From assembly GCA_963742585.1 (NCBI GenBank), contig CAVUMI010000009.1, positions 1,550,001-1,614,000 of the forward strand: DNA of 64,000 bases, in the 5' to 3' direction. Numbering within the stretch: the first letter of the stretch is position 1; every line of letters starts with the position of its first letter. The notes beneath the pieces are model-generated. The model was given only the letters and a program-made list of their open reading frames with translations. It was not told the DNA's origin and did not search any database. Source of the stretch: JACDEA01 sp963742585 (GTDB lineage Bacteria > Actinomycetota > Acidimicrobiia > Acidimicrobiales > JACDEA01). The translations under genes and the position numbers were made by a program. Below, in pieces: positions 8,440 to 17,331 of the stretch.

Positions 8440-9424
8440 CCGCGATTGCGGCGGCGACGAGACCAACACCCAGGCCGAGCGCAAGCGCGACAGAGATGCG
8501 CGCCGCGACCGCAGGAAACACCGACGGCACCTGCGAGTTGGCGAACACACCCAAGTCGGTGATGCCGCTGAACGCGCCAATGACCAACCCGACGCCGCCT
8601 GCGGTGACCAACCCGCCTTCATGATTCCGCTGCAGCGACGGGATCGCGGCGACACCGATGATCCACGCCAGCGTGGTGACCAGACCGGCCAGCAGCACCC
8701 TGGCCATCTGCGCGGCCAACGACTCGTAGGTGGCCGCTGCTGAACCGAAGGTATGGATCATGTCGCTGGCCAGCAACACGCCGAGCGCAACGCTGAGCCA
8801 TCGACCCCACTGCTTGGTCCACGCCGCCGCGGTCGCCAGCGCGGCGAGCGCCAGCGTCAGAACAACCCAGGGCAGCGGCGACTGCCCCGGGACATAGGTG
8901 AGGAGCCCGCTGACGCTGATGTCGGTTTCGCCGCGCCGCAGGACCAGGTTCCAGCCGCCGATGTTCCGTTTCGGCCCCGACAGGCGCGGGCCTTCGTATC
9001 GCGTGCGCTGGTCAGCCCAACGGACGACCGGCTCCCCGCGTATGCGGCGCCAGGAAGGCGGCACCTCCAGGTCGGCGGCGGCGGGGGTGGCGGGGGTGGT
9101 GGTCGCGGTTGTCACCGTCGAAACCCGGTTCTGGCGCCTCGTCGGCGAGGTGCGGTTCTCGAACGCGCCGGCCGGCCCCACTCGCAGGTACGGCTCTCCG
9201 TAGTAGCCGATGACCACAACGTCCTCGTCGGTGCGATTCCGCACCTCGACGCGACGGCCGAGGTCGAGCAGCCGCAGCGACAGCCCGGGGACCGAGGGCC
9301 GGACAGCAAGGATGCGGCTGGCGTAGTTCGTGGGCTCGACGCCGGTGACCGTGTGCGCTTCGGCCGGCGGGGCGACGCTCAACAGCGCGATCGTGGCGCC
9401 CGCGATAACGAGGGCTCGCCGCAC
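8375..9424 (-). CDS. Exported multi-pass membrane protein, unknown function
   Basis: A 349-residue protein with a clear signal peptide (ALVIAGATIALLSVAPPAEAHT), a soluble exterior domain to about residue 190, and five or more hydrophobic helices between about 190 and 340. The processed N-terminus would begin with His. It starts 1 nt after the previous gene in a five-gene coupled operon. I do not recognise a characterised family. An exported N-terminal His followed by a beta-type domain is also seen in copper-handling proteins, but no metal motif is evident, so no function is assigned. It overlaps the fur gene tail-to-tail. Confidence 0.75.
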   Translation of the reverse strand: MRRALVIAGATIALLSVAPPAEAHTVTGVEPTNYASRILAVRPSVPGLSLRLLDLGRRVEVRNRTDEDVVVIGYYGEPYLRVGPAGAFENRTSPTRRQNRVSTVTTATTTPATPAAADLEVPPSWRRIRGEPVVRWADQRTRYEGPRLSGPKRNIGGWNLVLRRGETDISVSGLLTYVPGQSPLPWVVLTLALAALATAAAWTKQWGRWLSVALGVLLASDMIHTFGSAAATYESLAAQMARVLLAGLVTTLAWIIGVAAIPSLQRNHEGGLVTAGGVGLVIGAFSGITDLGVFANSQVPSVFPAVAARISVALALGLGVGLVAAAIAVIARDPALRPTMAVNNEDTDR

Positions 9425-9425
9425 C

Positions 9426-10185
9426 TCAGCGGCCGCCCGACCGCTTCGCGGCGCGACGAACCTGGCGGCTCTGCGGCCGGCGGCGCCGGATGACGAGCGG
9501 GGTGCCGATGAGTATCGCGGCGACCAAGACCGTGATCACAATGGGAATCACTAGCCCGCCGACCCCGCCACCTCCCACAAACGAGATGGCATCGGGGGTT
9601 ACTGCCAGGTAGTAACCGGTGCCGGGAAGATCGGCGCCGACTGCAGTCGCGCTGGCGTGCTGGCTCTTGATGGCTCGCCACGTCCTGCCGTCTTCGGAGA
9701 ACAGCACGCCGGCAGCGGGAACCGGGACGGTCAGGAGTACGGAGCCCGGCGTGGCAACCGGCGCCGCCGCGCCGCTCGGGTCGTAGCGGAACGTGATTCG
9801 GTACGCGTTGCCGTCGGCGAACTGGTTGGCGGGCAACGGGCCCAGCGTGTCGGGATCGTGTGGCTCGATGCGGGCGATGCCGCGCGTGTCGGTGGCATGG
9901 GCCGGGATCGCTCCCTTTTGCAGGTTGAAGACAAACTGCGAGTCCTCACTCGAACCGGCGGCGGGAAGATCCTCCGGGTTCAACCCGAAGGGGATCTCGA
10001 TGGGCTTGGGCCTGACGTTCCCGGGTGCGAAGTCCGGCGGTGGCTTGACCCAGCGGTAGGCCGGCGGCGGGCCCACCGCTGTCGAATAGCGGGCGGATCG
10101 TGCGATCACTCAGGAGCGAGGTGCCCAGCACGGTCCCGACGTACACGAGCGCAGCCGCGCCGCCGAGGACGGCGACGCGCTTCAT
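9426..10185 (-). CDS. Membrane-anchored envelope protein (frameshifted)
   Basis: The N-terminus (MKRVAVLGGAAALVYVGTVLG, one helix) and the rest of the protein (from YRWVKPPPDFAPGNV) lie in adjacent frames. They join at DSGGPPPAYRW if one base is missing from the G/C run at 10062-10074. The exterior domain ends in a C-terminal helix (VIPIVITVLVAAILIGTPLVI) and a basic tail. The ATG at 10185 overlaps the stop of the upstream binding protein as ATGA. No family is recognised. Co-expression with the binding lipoprotein is strongly implied. Confidence 0.65.
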
Positions 10186-11402
10186 CGCACGATCTGCGAC
10201 GTGGCGTAGGCCGGGGGCCAGACGACCGCCCGGAGCGCGGGGCAACCCACTGCCAGATCACCGATGACGCGGCTCGGTTGTCGCCGGCGTCGACGGCCGT
10301 GGCAGGTGCGAATGCGAGGCCACTGCCATTGGGCAGGGACCCCTCGGGTAGGTGCACGCGTTCGGTGGCGGTCCGAACCTTGCCGGCGTCGACGCCCTTG
10401 GCGAGCGGCAGGACGTGCCCGAGGACACCGAGGGCACCCGAGAATCCGGAGAGCGCGGCCGCGCTCATCGGCGTGTGGTAGCGAGTCTCATACAGCGGAC
10501 CCACCCACTCGAGTGCGGCGCGGGCGTCGGGCGCGAGCGCCTCGGCCCGCACGTGCGCAGCGTCGGGCTTGTCCGATGCGAAGAGCCCCACTGCGTCGGC
10601 GCCGAGCGCGGCGCCGAAGGCCGGATGGCAGTAGCTGGAACTCGTACCGATCTCGGCGAGGAGCTTCGTCCCCGCGGCGATGCTCGCCCGGCGCAGCGCG
10701 ATCCCGTCGTCGAGGTACGAGGAGACGAACAAGGCGTCAGCGCCGCTCGCTGCGATCTGGGAGGCCACGGCGGCCGGGTCGAACCGCCGGCCGTCGTAAG
10801 GGAACACGCCCGCCAGCGCCGCGCCGCGCCGGGTGATCTCAGCCGCGGCACCCTTGCCGACGGTGGCGCCGTACGCGTCGTCGACATGGGCGACCGCCCA
10901 CTTCAGCGCCCGGCCGGGGTGGAGCTGCTCGGCGACAAACCGGACGGCAGCGGCCCCGAGGTTGGCGCCCATCGGCGCCAGGCGGAAGAAGGTCCGTCCG
11001 CCGGTCCGCGCCGGCGTGATGCTGCCGACCGCGCCGGTCTCGAAGAACACCACGCGCTGGTCCCGCGTCGCCGAGGCAACCGCGGCCGACACTGCGCTGC
11101 TGTGGCTCCCGAACACGACCTCCACCCTTCGCTTGAGAAGCGATCGGAGGGCCGGCGCCGCACTTTCGGGCGTGGGCGCGTCGACGGTGACCAGCCGCAG
11201 CCGCCGACCGGCGACGCCGCCCTTGGCGTTGATCCGTTCCACAGCAAGCCGCACGCCGCGAAGCTCCTCGGTGCCGGCCTCGGCGAGGGGACCGCTTGTC
11301 GGGTACAGCGCGCCGACCTTCAGCTCACTGCTGGCGTCGGTCGGCGAACACGACGCCGCCAGCGCAGCGAGCACCGCGCTCGAAAACCGCGAGACGTCGC
11401 AT
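10182..11402 (-). CDS. ABC-type branched-chain amino acid-like binding lipoprotein (two frameshifts)
   Basis: A periplasmic-binding-protein type I fold of the LivJ/Leu-binding group: VGALYPTSGPLAEAGTEELRG near the start, then INAKGGVAGRRLRLVTVD and VVFGSHSSAVSAA. The continuous frame covers 10106-11374. An ATG at 11402 (overlapping the upstream stop as TGATG) gives a perfect lipoprotein signal MRRLAVF...SAVLAALAASCSP only if one base is removed near 11378-11386. Adding one base to the C run at 10239-10242 gives a natural C-terminus ending TSQIVR whose TGA overlaps the next ATG. No permease or ATPase genes are nearby, so it is an orphan receptor or sensor. Confidence 0.72.
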
Positions 11403-11953
11403 CACACCACCACCAGCACGTTGGCAACGACATGCGTGGCCGCCGGCACCGACCACGAGTTGGTGGCCCACCGCTGCCAGCCGAAGAGCAGCCCGGCGGC
11501 AATGTCGATGGGCAGGACCCACGCGCCGTAAATCGTCACGTGCACCAGCGCGAAGAGGACGGCGGCACCGCCCACTGCGAACGCCGCACCGGCCGGCACG
11601 AGTACCGAGTAGACGACCCGCCGGAAGAATGCCTCTTCGGCGACCGCCGCCAGACTGTTGAGCACTACGAATTGCGCGGTGAACGGCATCGGCGGATGAC
11701 CACCGCCGGCGACCCGCCCGACCGCGAACACCGCGACACCGGCGGCGAGGACGAGCCCAAAGCCAAGTGTCGGTGTCGAATCGAAGGAAACCCACGATCC
11801 GACACCGACACTTGGTTGAACGCGTACCAGGAGCGCGCCCGCGAGCAGGACGAGAAACACGATGGTGATGACCACCGTCGGCGGGCCCATACGGATCAAC
11901 GCCGGGCGGGCGACGAGCAGTGCGCAGCCCGCCACGACCACCGCGGCCTTCAC
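11402..11953 (-). CDS. CPBP-family intramembrane metalloprotease with palindromic insert
   Basis: A 183-residue polytopic protein with the three CPBP/Abi motifs: EEAFFRR near residue 112, FALVHVTIYG near 137 and HVVANVL near 174. These supply the glutamate and histidine ligands of the membrane-embedded metal site. The GTG start overlaps the preceding stop as GTGA. Residues 47-63 (QPSVG...PTLG), between predicted helices 2 and 3, are encoded entirely by a palindromic repeat (11763-11815) that recurs elsewhere in the window. The insertion keeps the frame and avoids the active-site motifs. Confidence 0.8.
   Translation of the reverse strand: MKAAVVVAGCALLVARPALIRMGPPTVVITIVFLVLLAGALLVRVQPSVGVGSWVSFDSTPTLGFGLVLAAGVAVFAVGRVAGGGHPPMPFTAQFVVLNSLAAVAEEAFFRRVVYSVLVPAGAAFAVGGAAVLFALVHVTIYGAWVLPIDIAAGLLFGWQRWATNSWSVPAATHVVANVLVVV
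11763..11815. repeat. Palindromic repeat, family P1, copy A (inside CDS)
   Basis: Perfect 16-bp arms CCAAGTGTCGGTGTCG (11763-11778) and CGACACCGACACTTGG (11800-11815) enclose a 21-nt loop. The core TGTCGGTG/CACCGACA is shared with copies at about 14521, 22109 and 49731. This copy is translated in frame as part of the CPBP protease. Confidence 0.85.
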
Positions 11954-12471
11954 GGGGTAGCGACCGTGAAGATCACGACAGCTTTCGGGCGGTTCTTGAA
12001 CGGCGCGTGGTCGACGGCCACGAACTCGGCCTCGACGGTATGGGACCCAGGCGGCAAATCCTTGAGCTCCTCAGTCGTTCCGTAGGACATGACGATCAAC
12101 TTGCCGTCCAACAGCACGTGGACATGTCCGTCCGTCGGCGTCAGTTCACCCGTCGTGCGCTCGACGACCTGACCGCCGATGATCCGCACCCGCAGCGTCA
12201 CGTTTGCGACGGTTGTCTCGTTCGGCGTCGGCGACTCGATCACGATCCGCGACGGTGTCGAAGGCCGTTCGGTTTGCGGCGAGGATTTCGACGCGCAGGC
12301 GCCCCCGGTGACCACCGCCGCGAGCACCAGGGGCAGCGCGAGCGCGGACAGCCGGTCGCGGAACGACCGCCGCCGCCACGGCCGGAAGAGCAAAACGCCA
12401 AGCACGCCGGCGATCCCGAGAGTCGAGGCAACCTCTGACGGCCGGCACGGGGTGTGAGCGAATAGCAACAC
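11950..12471 (-). CDS. Envelope protein with exterior Ig-like (DUF4399-like) domain
   Basis: The protein has two hydrophobic segments (STLGIAGVLGVLLF and ALALPLVLAAVVTGGACAS, the latter lipobox-like) followed by an exterior beta domain: NETTVANVTLRVRI, GHVHVLLDGKL and PPGSHTVEAEFVAVDHAPF. The last pattern resembles DUF4399-like domains of exported proteins. The frame is open to an ATG at 12507, but that codon overlaps the divergent gene's start. A GTG at 12471 is preferred here. It is the first gene of the five-gene minus-strand operon and is coupled to the CPBP gene by a 4-nt overlap. Function unknown. Confidence 0.65.
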   Translation of the reverse strand: MLLFAHTPCRPSEVASTLGIAGVLGVLLFRPWRRRSFRDRLSALALPLVLAAVVTGGACASKSSPQTERPSTPSRIVIESPTPNETTVANVTLRVRIIGGQVVERTTGELTPTDGHVHVLLDGKLIVMSYGTTEELKDLPPGSHTVEAEFVAVDHAPFKNRPKAVVIFTVATP

Positions 12472-12505
12472 GAGGGGGCAGCGTAGGGCGCAATACGCTC
12501 GCCCC

Positions 12506-12844
12506 ATGTTCGCCGCGCCGTTCTGCTACCTCACGACGCGAGGGCGGCGGACGGGGCGCGACCACACGATCGAGATCTGGTTCGCGGCGGCGTCGGCCGA
12601 GGGCCCGCTCTACCTCATGGCCGGCGGTCGCGAGCAAGCCGACTGGGTGCGGAACCTCCAGGCCGATCCCGCCGTCAGCGTGCGGATCGACGATGTCGTC
12701 CATGGCGCAACAGGGCGTGTCGTCGAAGCCGGCACCGATGAGGACGCGCTAGCCCGCCGGCTGCTCCTCGAGAAGTACCAGCGCGACGGCAACCTGGCCG
12801 GCTGGGGTCAGTCGGCCTTGCCGGTGGCGATCGACCTCGCCTGA
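12506..12844 (+). CDS. Deazaflavin (F420)-dependent nitroreductase-family protein
   Basis: A 112-residue protein of the DDN/pyridoxamine-oxidase-like split-barrel group. LTTRGRRTGRDHTIEIWF is the typical N-terminal strand pair, and YLMAGGREQADWVRNLQADPAVSVRI is the diagnostic core. Such proteins bind F420 or related flavins. The length matches the short members of the family. Its start codon lies opposite the 5' end of the divergent operon, and its last 37 nt overlap the convergent gene that follows. Confidence 0.83.
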   Translation: MFAAPFCYLTTRGRRTGRDHTIEIWFAAASAEGPLYLMAGGREQADWVRNLQADPAVSVRIDDVVHGATGRVVEAGTDEDALARRLLLEKYQRDGNLAGWGQSALPVAIDLA

Positions 12845-13398
12845 CGAGGACGGGCGGCGGCCACCAGAACCAGGCCGAACGCCAGCAGGGCCCCAGCGAT
12901 GACGACCAGCGACGAGTTGTCTCGGAGGTCGATCCCGGTAGCGGCGAGGGCCAAGGCCTGCTGCAGCTTGGCGCCCGCCTCGGGCGTGAAGCTGAACGTG
13001 AAGGTCTTGACCTTCCCTTGCTGCACGGTGATGTCCCACATGGAGTCGAGCGTCGCGAAACCGGCCTTGCGGAATGCGTCGAGCGCGACCTTGCCGGTGA
13101 AGGTCACCCGGTCGCCGGCGACCTGCATGGCATTCGTGTTGGCGTGGAAATTCCCCGCAGCCAACTCCTGCTGCCACTTCTCGATCTCGGCCGTCGTCGT
13201 CAACTTGCCGGTGGGGAGCGTGACGACGGCATCGGATGCAAAGAGGGCAACCGCGCCCGCCACGTTGTGCGCGTTCTCGGCGTTGATCAAGGCCTGGGCG
13301 ACCGATGCCGGATCAGTGGCCTGCGCGCTGGCTGGGCGCACGCCAACCCCCAATCCCACAAGGAGAACTCCAATGGCGACCAGCAGCAGCTTCTTCAC
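12808..13398 (-). CDS. Exported SnoaL/NTF2-like domain protein with C-terminal helix
   Basis: A 196-residue protein: signal peptide (KKLLLVAIGVLLVGLGVGVRPASAQA), an NTF2-like domain (VAQALINAENAHNVAGAVALFASDAVVTLPTG...) and a C-terminal membrane helix (SSLVVIAGALLAFGLVLVAAA) with a basic tail. NTF2-like folds bind small ligands or act as scaffolds; nothing identifies a substrate. It stands alone, convergent with the F420-type protein before it. Confidence 0.75.
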   Translation of the reverse strand: MKKLLLVAIGVLLVGLGVGVRPASAQATDPASVAQALINAENAHNVAGAVALFASDAVVTLPTGKLTTTAEIEKWQQELAAGNFHANTNAMQVAGDRVTFTGKVALDAFRKAGFATLDSMWDITVQQGKVKTFTFSFTPEAGAKLQQALALAATGIDLRDNSSLVVIAGALLAFGLVLVAAARPRQARSIATGKAD

Positions 13399-13499
13399 GG
13401 CACTCCCCCGTCTCAGTTACCCACCGCTATAACACGCCTACAGGCCGGCTGAAAGGGCTTCGGTAGAAAACATGTCGATTGTGGGTACGGGTGGGCCCA

Positions 13500-14015
13500 G
13501 TGGACACCAGCACGATTCCCGAACCCGACGATGTCACGCACGTGGCGCGCGCCCACCGTCTACGTCAGGCGTTCTTTGTCGCACTGACGCTATTCTTGCT
13601 GGCCGCTGCGCTCGGCGCGTTCGGCGTGCGATCGCGGACGGTGTCGGCAAGTGGCGGCGGTTACACGCTCTCGGTGACGTACGGCAACGTGAGCCGACCT
13701 GGCCTCGCCACACCGTGGTCGGTCGAGATCATCAAGCCCGGTGGGTTCGACGGCCCGGTGACCGTGGCGCTTGCGTCGAAGTTTTTCGACGCCTTTGACG
13801 AGAACGGCTTCGAGCCCGACGCGGTGTCCTCGACGAGCGACGGCGAGTGGACGGTCCTGGAGTTCGATCCTCCCGAAGGCGACACCCTGGCGCTGTCGTT
13901 CGACGCGGGGGTCGAGCCCGCCGTTCAATTCAAGCGAGTCAGAGGCGGTAGTCGGATCCTCGAGGACGGCAAGCCCGTCGTCGAGGTGACCTACTCGATG
14001 TGGGTGGTGCCGTAG
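13500..14015 (+). CDS. Single-pass membrane protein with exterior beta domain
   Basis: About 171 residues: a short cytoplasmic N-terminus, one helix (AFFVALTLFLLAAALGAFGV) and an exterior domain (SGGGYTLSVTYGNVSRPGLATPWSVEI...). The start is uncertain; GTG codons at 13491 and 13500 are both possible and an upstream TTG at 13479 extends the frame. It ends directly before the DUF421 gene, whose ATG follows its TAG with no gap, so the two are co-translated. I do not recognise a named family. Confidence 0.7.
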   Translation: MDTSTIPEPDDVTHVARAHRLRQAFFVALTLFLLAAALGAFGVRSRTVSASGGGYTLSVTYGNVSRPGLATPWSVEIIKPGGFDGPVTVALASKFFDAFDENGFEPDAVSSTSDGEWTVLEFDPPEGDTLALSFDAGVEPAVQFKRVRGGSRILEDGKPVVEVTYSMWVVP

Positions 14016-14498
14016 ATGGAGATCATCCTTCGGGCGACGGCGATCTACTTCTTCCTCTTTGCCGTCTCCCGTGGCACGGGCAAGCGCGAACTCGCGGAGA
14101 TGACGGCGTTCGAGCTCATCCTCCTGGTGAGCATGGGTGATCTCATCCAGCAGGGCGTCACTCAGGAGGACATGTCGGTGATCGGCGCATTCCTGGCCGT
14201 CGGGACCATCGTGTTCTGGATATCGATCGTGGGCTGGCTCAGCTTCCGGTTCAAGGCCCTGCGGCCCGCGGTGGAAGGCCGTCCGGTCCTGCTCGTGCAG
14301 AACGGCGAGGTCCTCGAGAGCAACCTGCGGCATGAGCGGATGACCCTGGATGAAGTGAAGGAGTCCGCCCGTCATCAGGGCATCGACGACCTGGCCAAAG
14401 TGCGGCTGGCCTTGCTCGAGCCCGACGGGCGGATCTCCTTCATTCAGTTCGACAGCCAGCCAATGTCCGGGCAAGCCGACGAGCAGCGCACCATCTGA
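14016..14498 (+). CDS. DUF421 (YetF/YcaP-like) membrane protein
   Basis: A 160-residue protein with two to three N-terminal helices (IILRATAIYFFLFAVSR, ELILLVSMGDLI, IVFWISIVGWLSF) and a cytoplasmic domain containing GRPVLLVQNGEVLESNLRHERMTLDEV, the diagnostic DUF421 core. Family members are of uncertain function; some affect sporulation or envelope stress in other bacteria. It abuts the upstream gene and is followed by a P1 palindromic repeat that may act as terminator. Confidence 0.85.
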   Translation: MEIILRATAIYFFLFAVSRGTGKRELAEMTAFELILLVSMGDLIQQGVTQEDMSVIGAFLAVGTIVFWISIVGWLSFRFKALRPAVEGRPVLLVQNGEVLESNLRHERMTLDEVKESARHQGIDDLAKVRLALLEPDGRISFIQFDSQPMSGQADEQRTI

Positions 14499-14520
14499 GC
14501 CCTCCCGCTGCACCCAAACC

Positions 14521-14570
14521 CGAGTGTCGGTGCATTTCGCGCTTCTGGTAGACAAAAGCACCGACACACG
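14521..14570. repeat. Palindromic repeat, family P1, copy B
   Basis: Arms CGAGTGTCGGTGC (14521-14533) and GCACCGACACACG (14558-14570) pair with one mismatch around a 24-nt loop. The loop end GACAAAA preceding the right arm resembles that of copy D (CACAAAA). It is intergenic, 23 nt after the DUF421 stop. Confidence 0.85.
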
Positions 14571-14591
14571 TCGGTTGGCTGGAGGGGATCC

Positions 14592-15686
14592 ATGAGAGTG
14601 CGCTCAGTCCTGCGCTTGGGCGTCGGTGTGCTTGCGTTGGTCGCGGCCACCACACACCCGACTCGGGCGACAGCGTCGACGACGCCCGTCACGTTCGAGT
14701 GGGTCACAGTCGGTGACCCTGGCAACGCCCGCGACACCGAGGTCATGGCGTCCGATCGCACCACAGGGTACGGCTCGGTTCCGTACACCTACGACATCGG
14801 GAAGTACCTGATCACGACGGCGCAGTACGCGGCCTTCCTCAACGGCGTCGCGTCCAAGTCAGACCCGTACCTCCTCTATCACCCGTGCCTCGACCACAGC
14901 GCGTGCTACAACGCCGGCAGCGGGATCTCGCGCAAGGGTTCGCCCGGGAATTACCACTACTCCGCGTAACCGGGACGGGAGAACCGGCCGGTCAACTACC
15001 TCAACCTCTTCGACACCCTGCGCTTCGCGAACTGGGTGAACAACGGGCAAGGCAACGCCAACACCGAGGACGGCGCATACACGCTGCGCGGCGGCAACGC
15101 TTGTGCCGACGAACCTCCTCACTATCCGGCGCAACCCCGGGGCCAAGTTCGCGCTCAGCAGTGAGGACGAGTGGTACAAGGCCGCGTACTACGACGGCAC
15201 TCTCGACCGGTACTACAACTACCCGGCCGGAACGGACGAGCCGATGACGTGCGCCCTCCCCGGGCCCGACGCCGAACACCGGAAACTGCGGCCTCGTCAC
15301 CGCGGCAGCAAACCCCGCCAACCCTGGCCTCACCGGCGTCGCCAGCTGGTTCTGGGGGGACGTGACCGACGTCGGGGCCTACACCAGCTCGGCCAGCCCT
15401 TGGGGTGCCTTCGACATGGGCGGGAATCTCTTCCAGTGGACCGACACGATCAGCTACGCGGTGATCGGTCAGTACCACGCCGGAGCGAGGATCGCGCACA
15501 TGCTCGATGCATTGTTCGGAATCACCGGGCAACCCGTTCGTGAATGGGATCGGACCCACCGGTGTACTCCGAGGCACCGACTACGGCGACGGCCCCGAGT
15601 TCAACGCGTCGAACGGCCGAACGAACGACTTCTCGTTCTACAAGTGGGAGACCTACGGCCTGCGCCTTGTGCGGCTGAAGGTCTAG
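14592..15686 (+). pseudogene. Exported formylglycine-generating-enzyme (SUMF1)-like protein, broken
   Basis: Starts with a signal peptide (LRLGVGVLALVAATTHPTRA) and the sulfatase-modifying-factor pattern FEWVTVGDPGNARDTE...YDIGKYLITTAQYAAFLNGVA. It then breaks repeatedly. There is an in-frame TAA at 14967-14969, and frame changes near 15100, 15265 and 15480-15535. Pieces in other frames restore the family sequence: VNYLNLFDTLRFANWVNNGQ, FALSSEDEWYKAAYYD, WGAFDMGGNLFQWTDT and YKWETYGLRLVRLKV before the TAG at 15684. Three frameshifts plus a stop make this more likely a decaying gene than one error. Confidence 0.8.
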
Positions 15687-15704
15687 AACAGCTCGCGGGC
15701 CCGA

Positions 15705-16807
15705 TCAGCCGCAACTGGTTAACGAGAGTCCAGCGGCCTCAGAGCCCGGCCGTCGGGCCGCCCAGGCAGCGAGGGCCGCGACCAACTCGTCGGCATCGAC
15801 CGGCGTGTCCATCACAAAGAGAATCCGCACGCAGGTACCAGCGGCGGTCTTCCACGCGACATACCGATCGCCGCCCCAGCCAGCCGCGGCCCGAACTGCC
15901 GTCGCCTCATCCAGTTGCGCCTGGAGGAGCGTGGTGAGCAGCAACTGCCCGATCTCGCCGTCGTCGATCGCCGGCGCGTCACCCGCGGGCACTGCGACAG
16001 GCGCAGGCCGATCGCCGCGGTAGGTAGCGCGCTCGGGTCGAGGACCTGTTCGGAACTCACGGGTGGAGAGGCAAACGCACTGTCCAGGCGAGTCCTACCT
16101 CCCTCGCCTAGCAGGACTTCCACCAGCGGCGGCCCGTAGACGTACGGAAAACCCAGACTCAGCTCGATCAGTGCCGGGAGCTCGCCGACCGACTTCAGCT
16201 GGGCCTCCTCCGCCCGCTGGATTTCGTCCTGCTCCCGTCTCGGAAGGGAGGCGACGTACCGTTGCTCGATCCGCACCGCGCTGCCCTCGAGTAGCGCGTC
16301 CCATCCGGCGGCGGCCTCATCGGAATCGAAGCTCCTTTGCGTGTCGAAATGTTGATCGTCGAGGGCATGTGTGAGCTCGTGCACCAGCACGCGGCGAAGC
16401 AACGGCGTTGCATCGCCGCCGCGAACCACCAACGCCCCGTCGTCGGGTCGGTAAAACCCGACGGTGCCTTCGCGATCGGCGGCGTCAAGGACTTTCGCCA
16501 GGTCAACATCAGCGGGCAGAAGGCCGAGTGCGCGCAGGACAGCCGCCGTTGTCTCCGATGCACCGGACGTTCCCGTCTCGCTGAGCGAGCGCTCGAACGC
16601 GGCGTCGCTGAGCACCGTCACTTGCAATGCGGCCTTGAACCGCAGCCCACGCTCCTGTTCCACAAACGATGCGAGTCGCGGGAGCACTGCCCCGATACTC
16701 GCCGTACTCACCTGGTCGCGTGATCCCTGTTCTCCGCCGCCATCTGTGCTGCACGCTCCAACCGACCAAACGAGTGCAACCGCCAGCGTTAATCGATGCG
16801 TACGCAG
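15705..16807 (-). CDS. Lipoprotein with HExxH zinc-peptidase motif (frameshifted)
   Basis: The body contains VLVHELTHALDDQHFD, a HExxH zinc-binding motif, near residue 150. The part downstream of about 15990 is in another frame (PAGDAPAIDDGEIGQLLLTTLLQ to the TGA at 15705), so one indel at 15988-15996 is inferred. The first ATG/GTG is a GTG at 16711, but the upstream codons encode a convincing lipoprotein signal (LTLAVALVWSVGAC). A CTG at 16807 is therefore proposed as start, overlapping the end of the previous gene by 19 nt. An exported metallopeptidase is inferred; family and substrate are unknown. Confidence 0.65.
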
Positions 16808-17241
16808 TGCGACTTCGTATCGATCGGATCACCAACGTTGAGCTTGCCCGCCTCGAAAGCACGCAGCGTGAACTGGTAGTCACCGGCGGACAGAGCGGCA
16901 CCATCCTCGCCTACCAAGTCAAAGGTCTTTTCGTTGACGACAACGCTTCGCTGTGGACCGAAGGGAACGCGGCCGACGAATCTGAGCGCCTGCTCCCTGC
17001 GTCGAACCACAACACCGACCTCGGCGTCCCTGCTCAGAACAAACGTGGCCTTGGCCTGGGTCTTCGAGACGACGTCGACTTTGAAGTCTGAGATCACGTC
17101 CCCTGCGAGGTCACCGACGCCACAGGTCGGTATCGCCGACTGAGTGGTGGCCGAGCTCCCGGCATCGTCGTCATCACCGCAGTCCGACACCAAGACCGGC
17201 ATTGCTACCGCCGCCAGTGCTACGAGGATCCACTTACGCAC
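16789..17241 (-). CDS. Putative exported lipoprotein, unknown function
   Basis: A 150-residue protein with a signal sequence (RKWILVALAAVAMPVLVSDC) followed by an Asp-rich stretch GDDDDAGSS, a common linker after a lipidated cysteine. The exterior domain includes QAKATFVLSRDAEVGVVVRR and DYQFTLRAFEAGKLNVGDP. The lipobox VSDC is imperfect. The gene precedes and slightly overlaps the HExxH lipoprotein gene, so the two probably act together. No family recognised. Confidence 0.7.
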   Translation of the reverse strand: MRKWILVALAAVAMPVLVSDCGDDDDAGSSATTQSAIPTCGVGDLAGDVISDFKVDVVSKTQAKATFVLSRDAEVGVVVRRREQALRFVGRVPFGPQRSVVVNEKTFDLVGEDGAALSAGDYQFTLRAFEAGKLNVGDPIDTKSHCVRID

Positions 17242-17331
17242 GGTGACCTCCTGTCGTTCCCCAGGGACAACACTCTAAGACCTCCGACGCATGTGTAATA
17301 GGGTCCGCACGGTCTCGTGCAAGGGGTGGAC

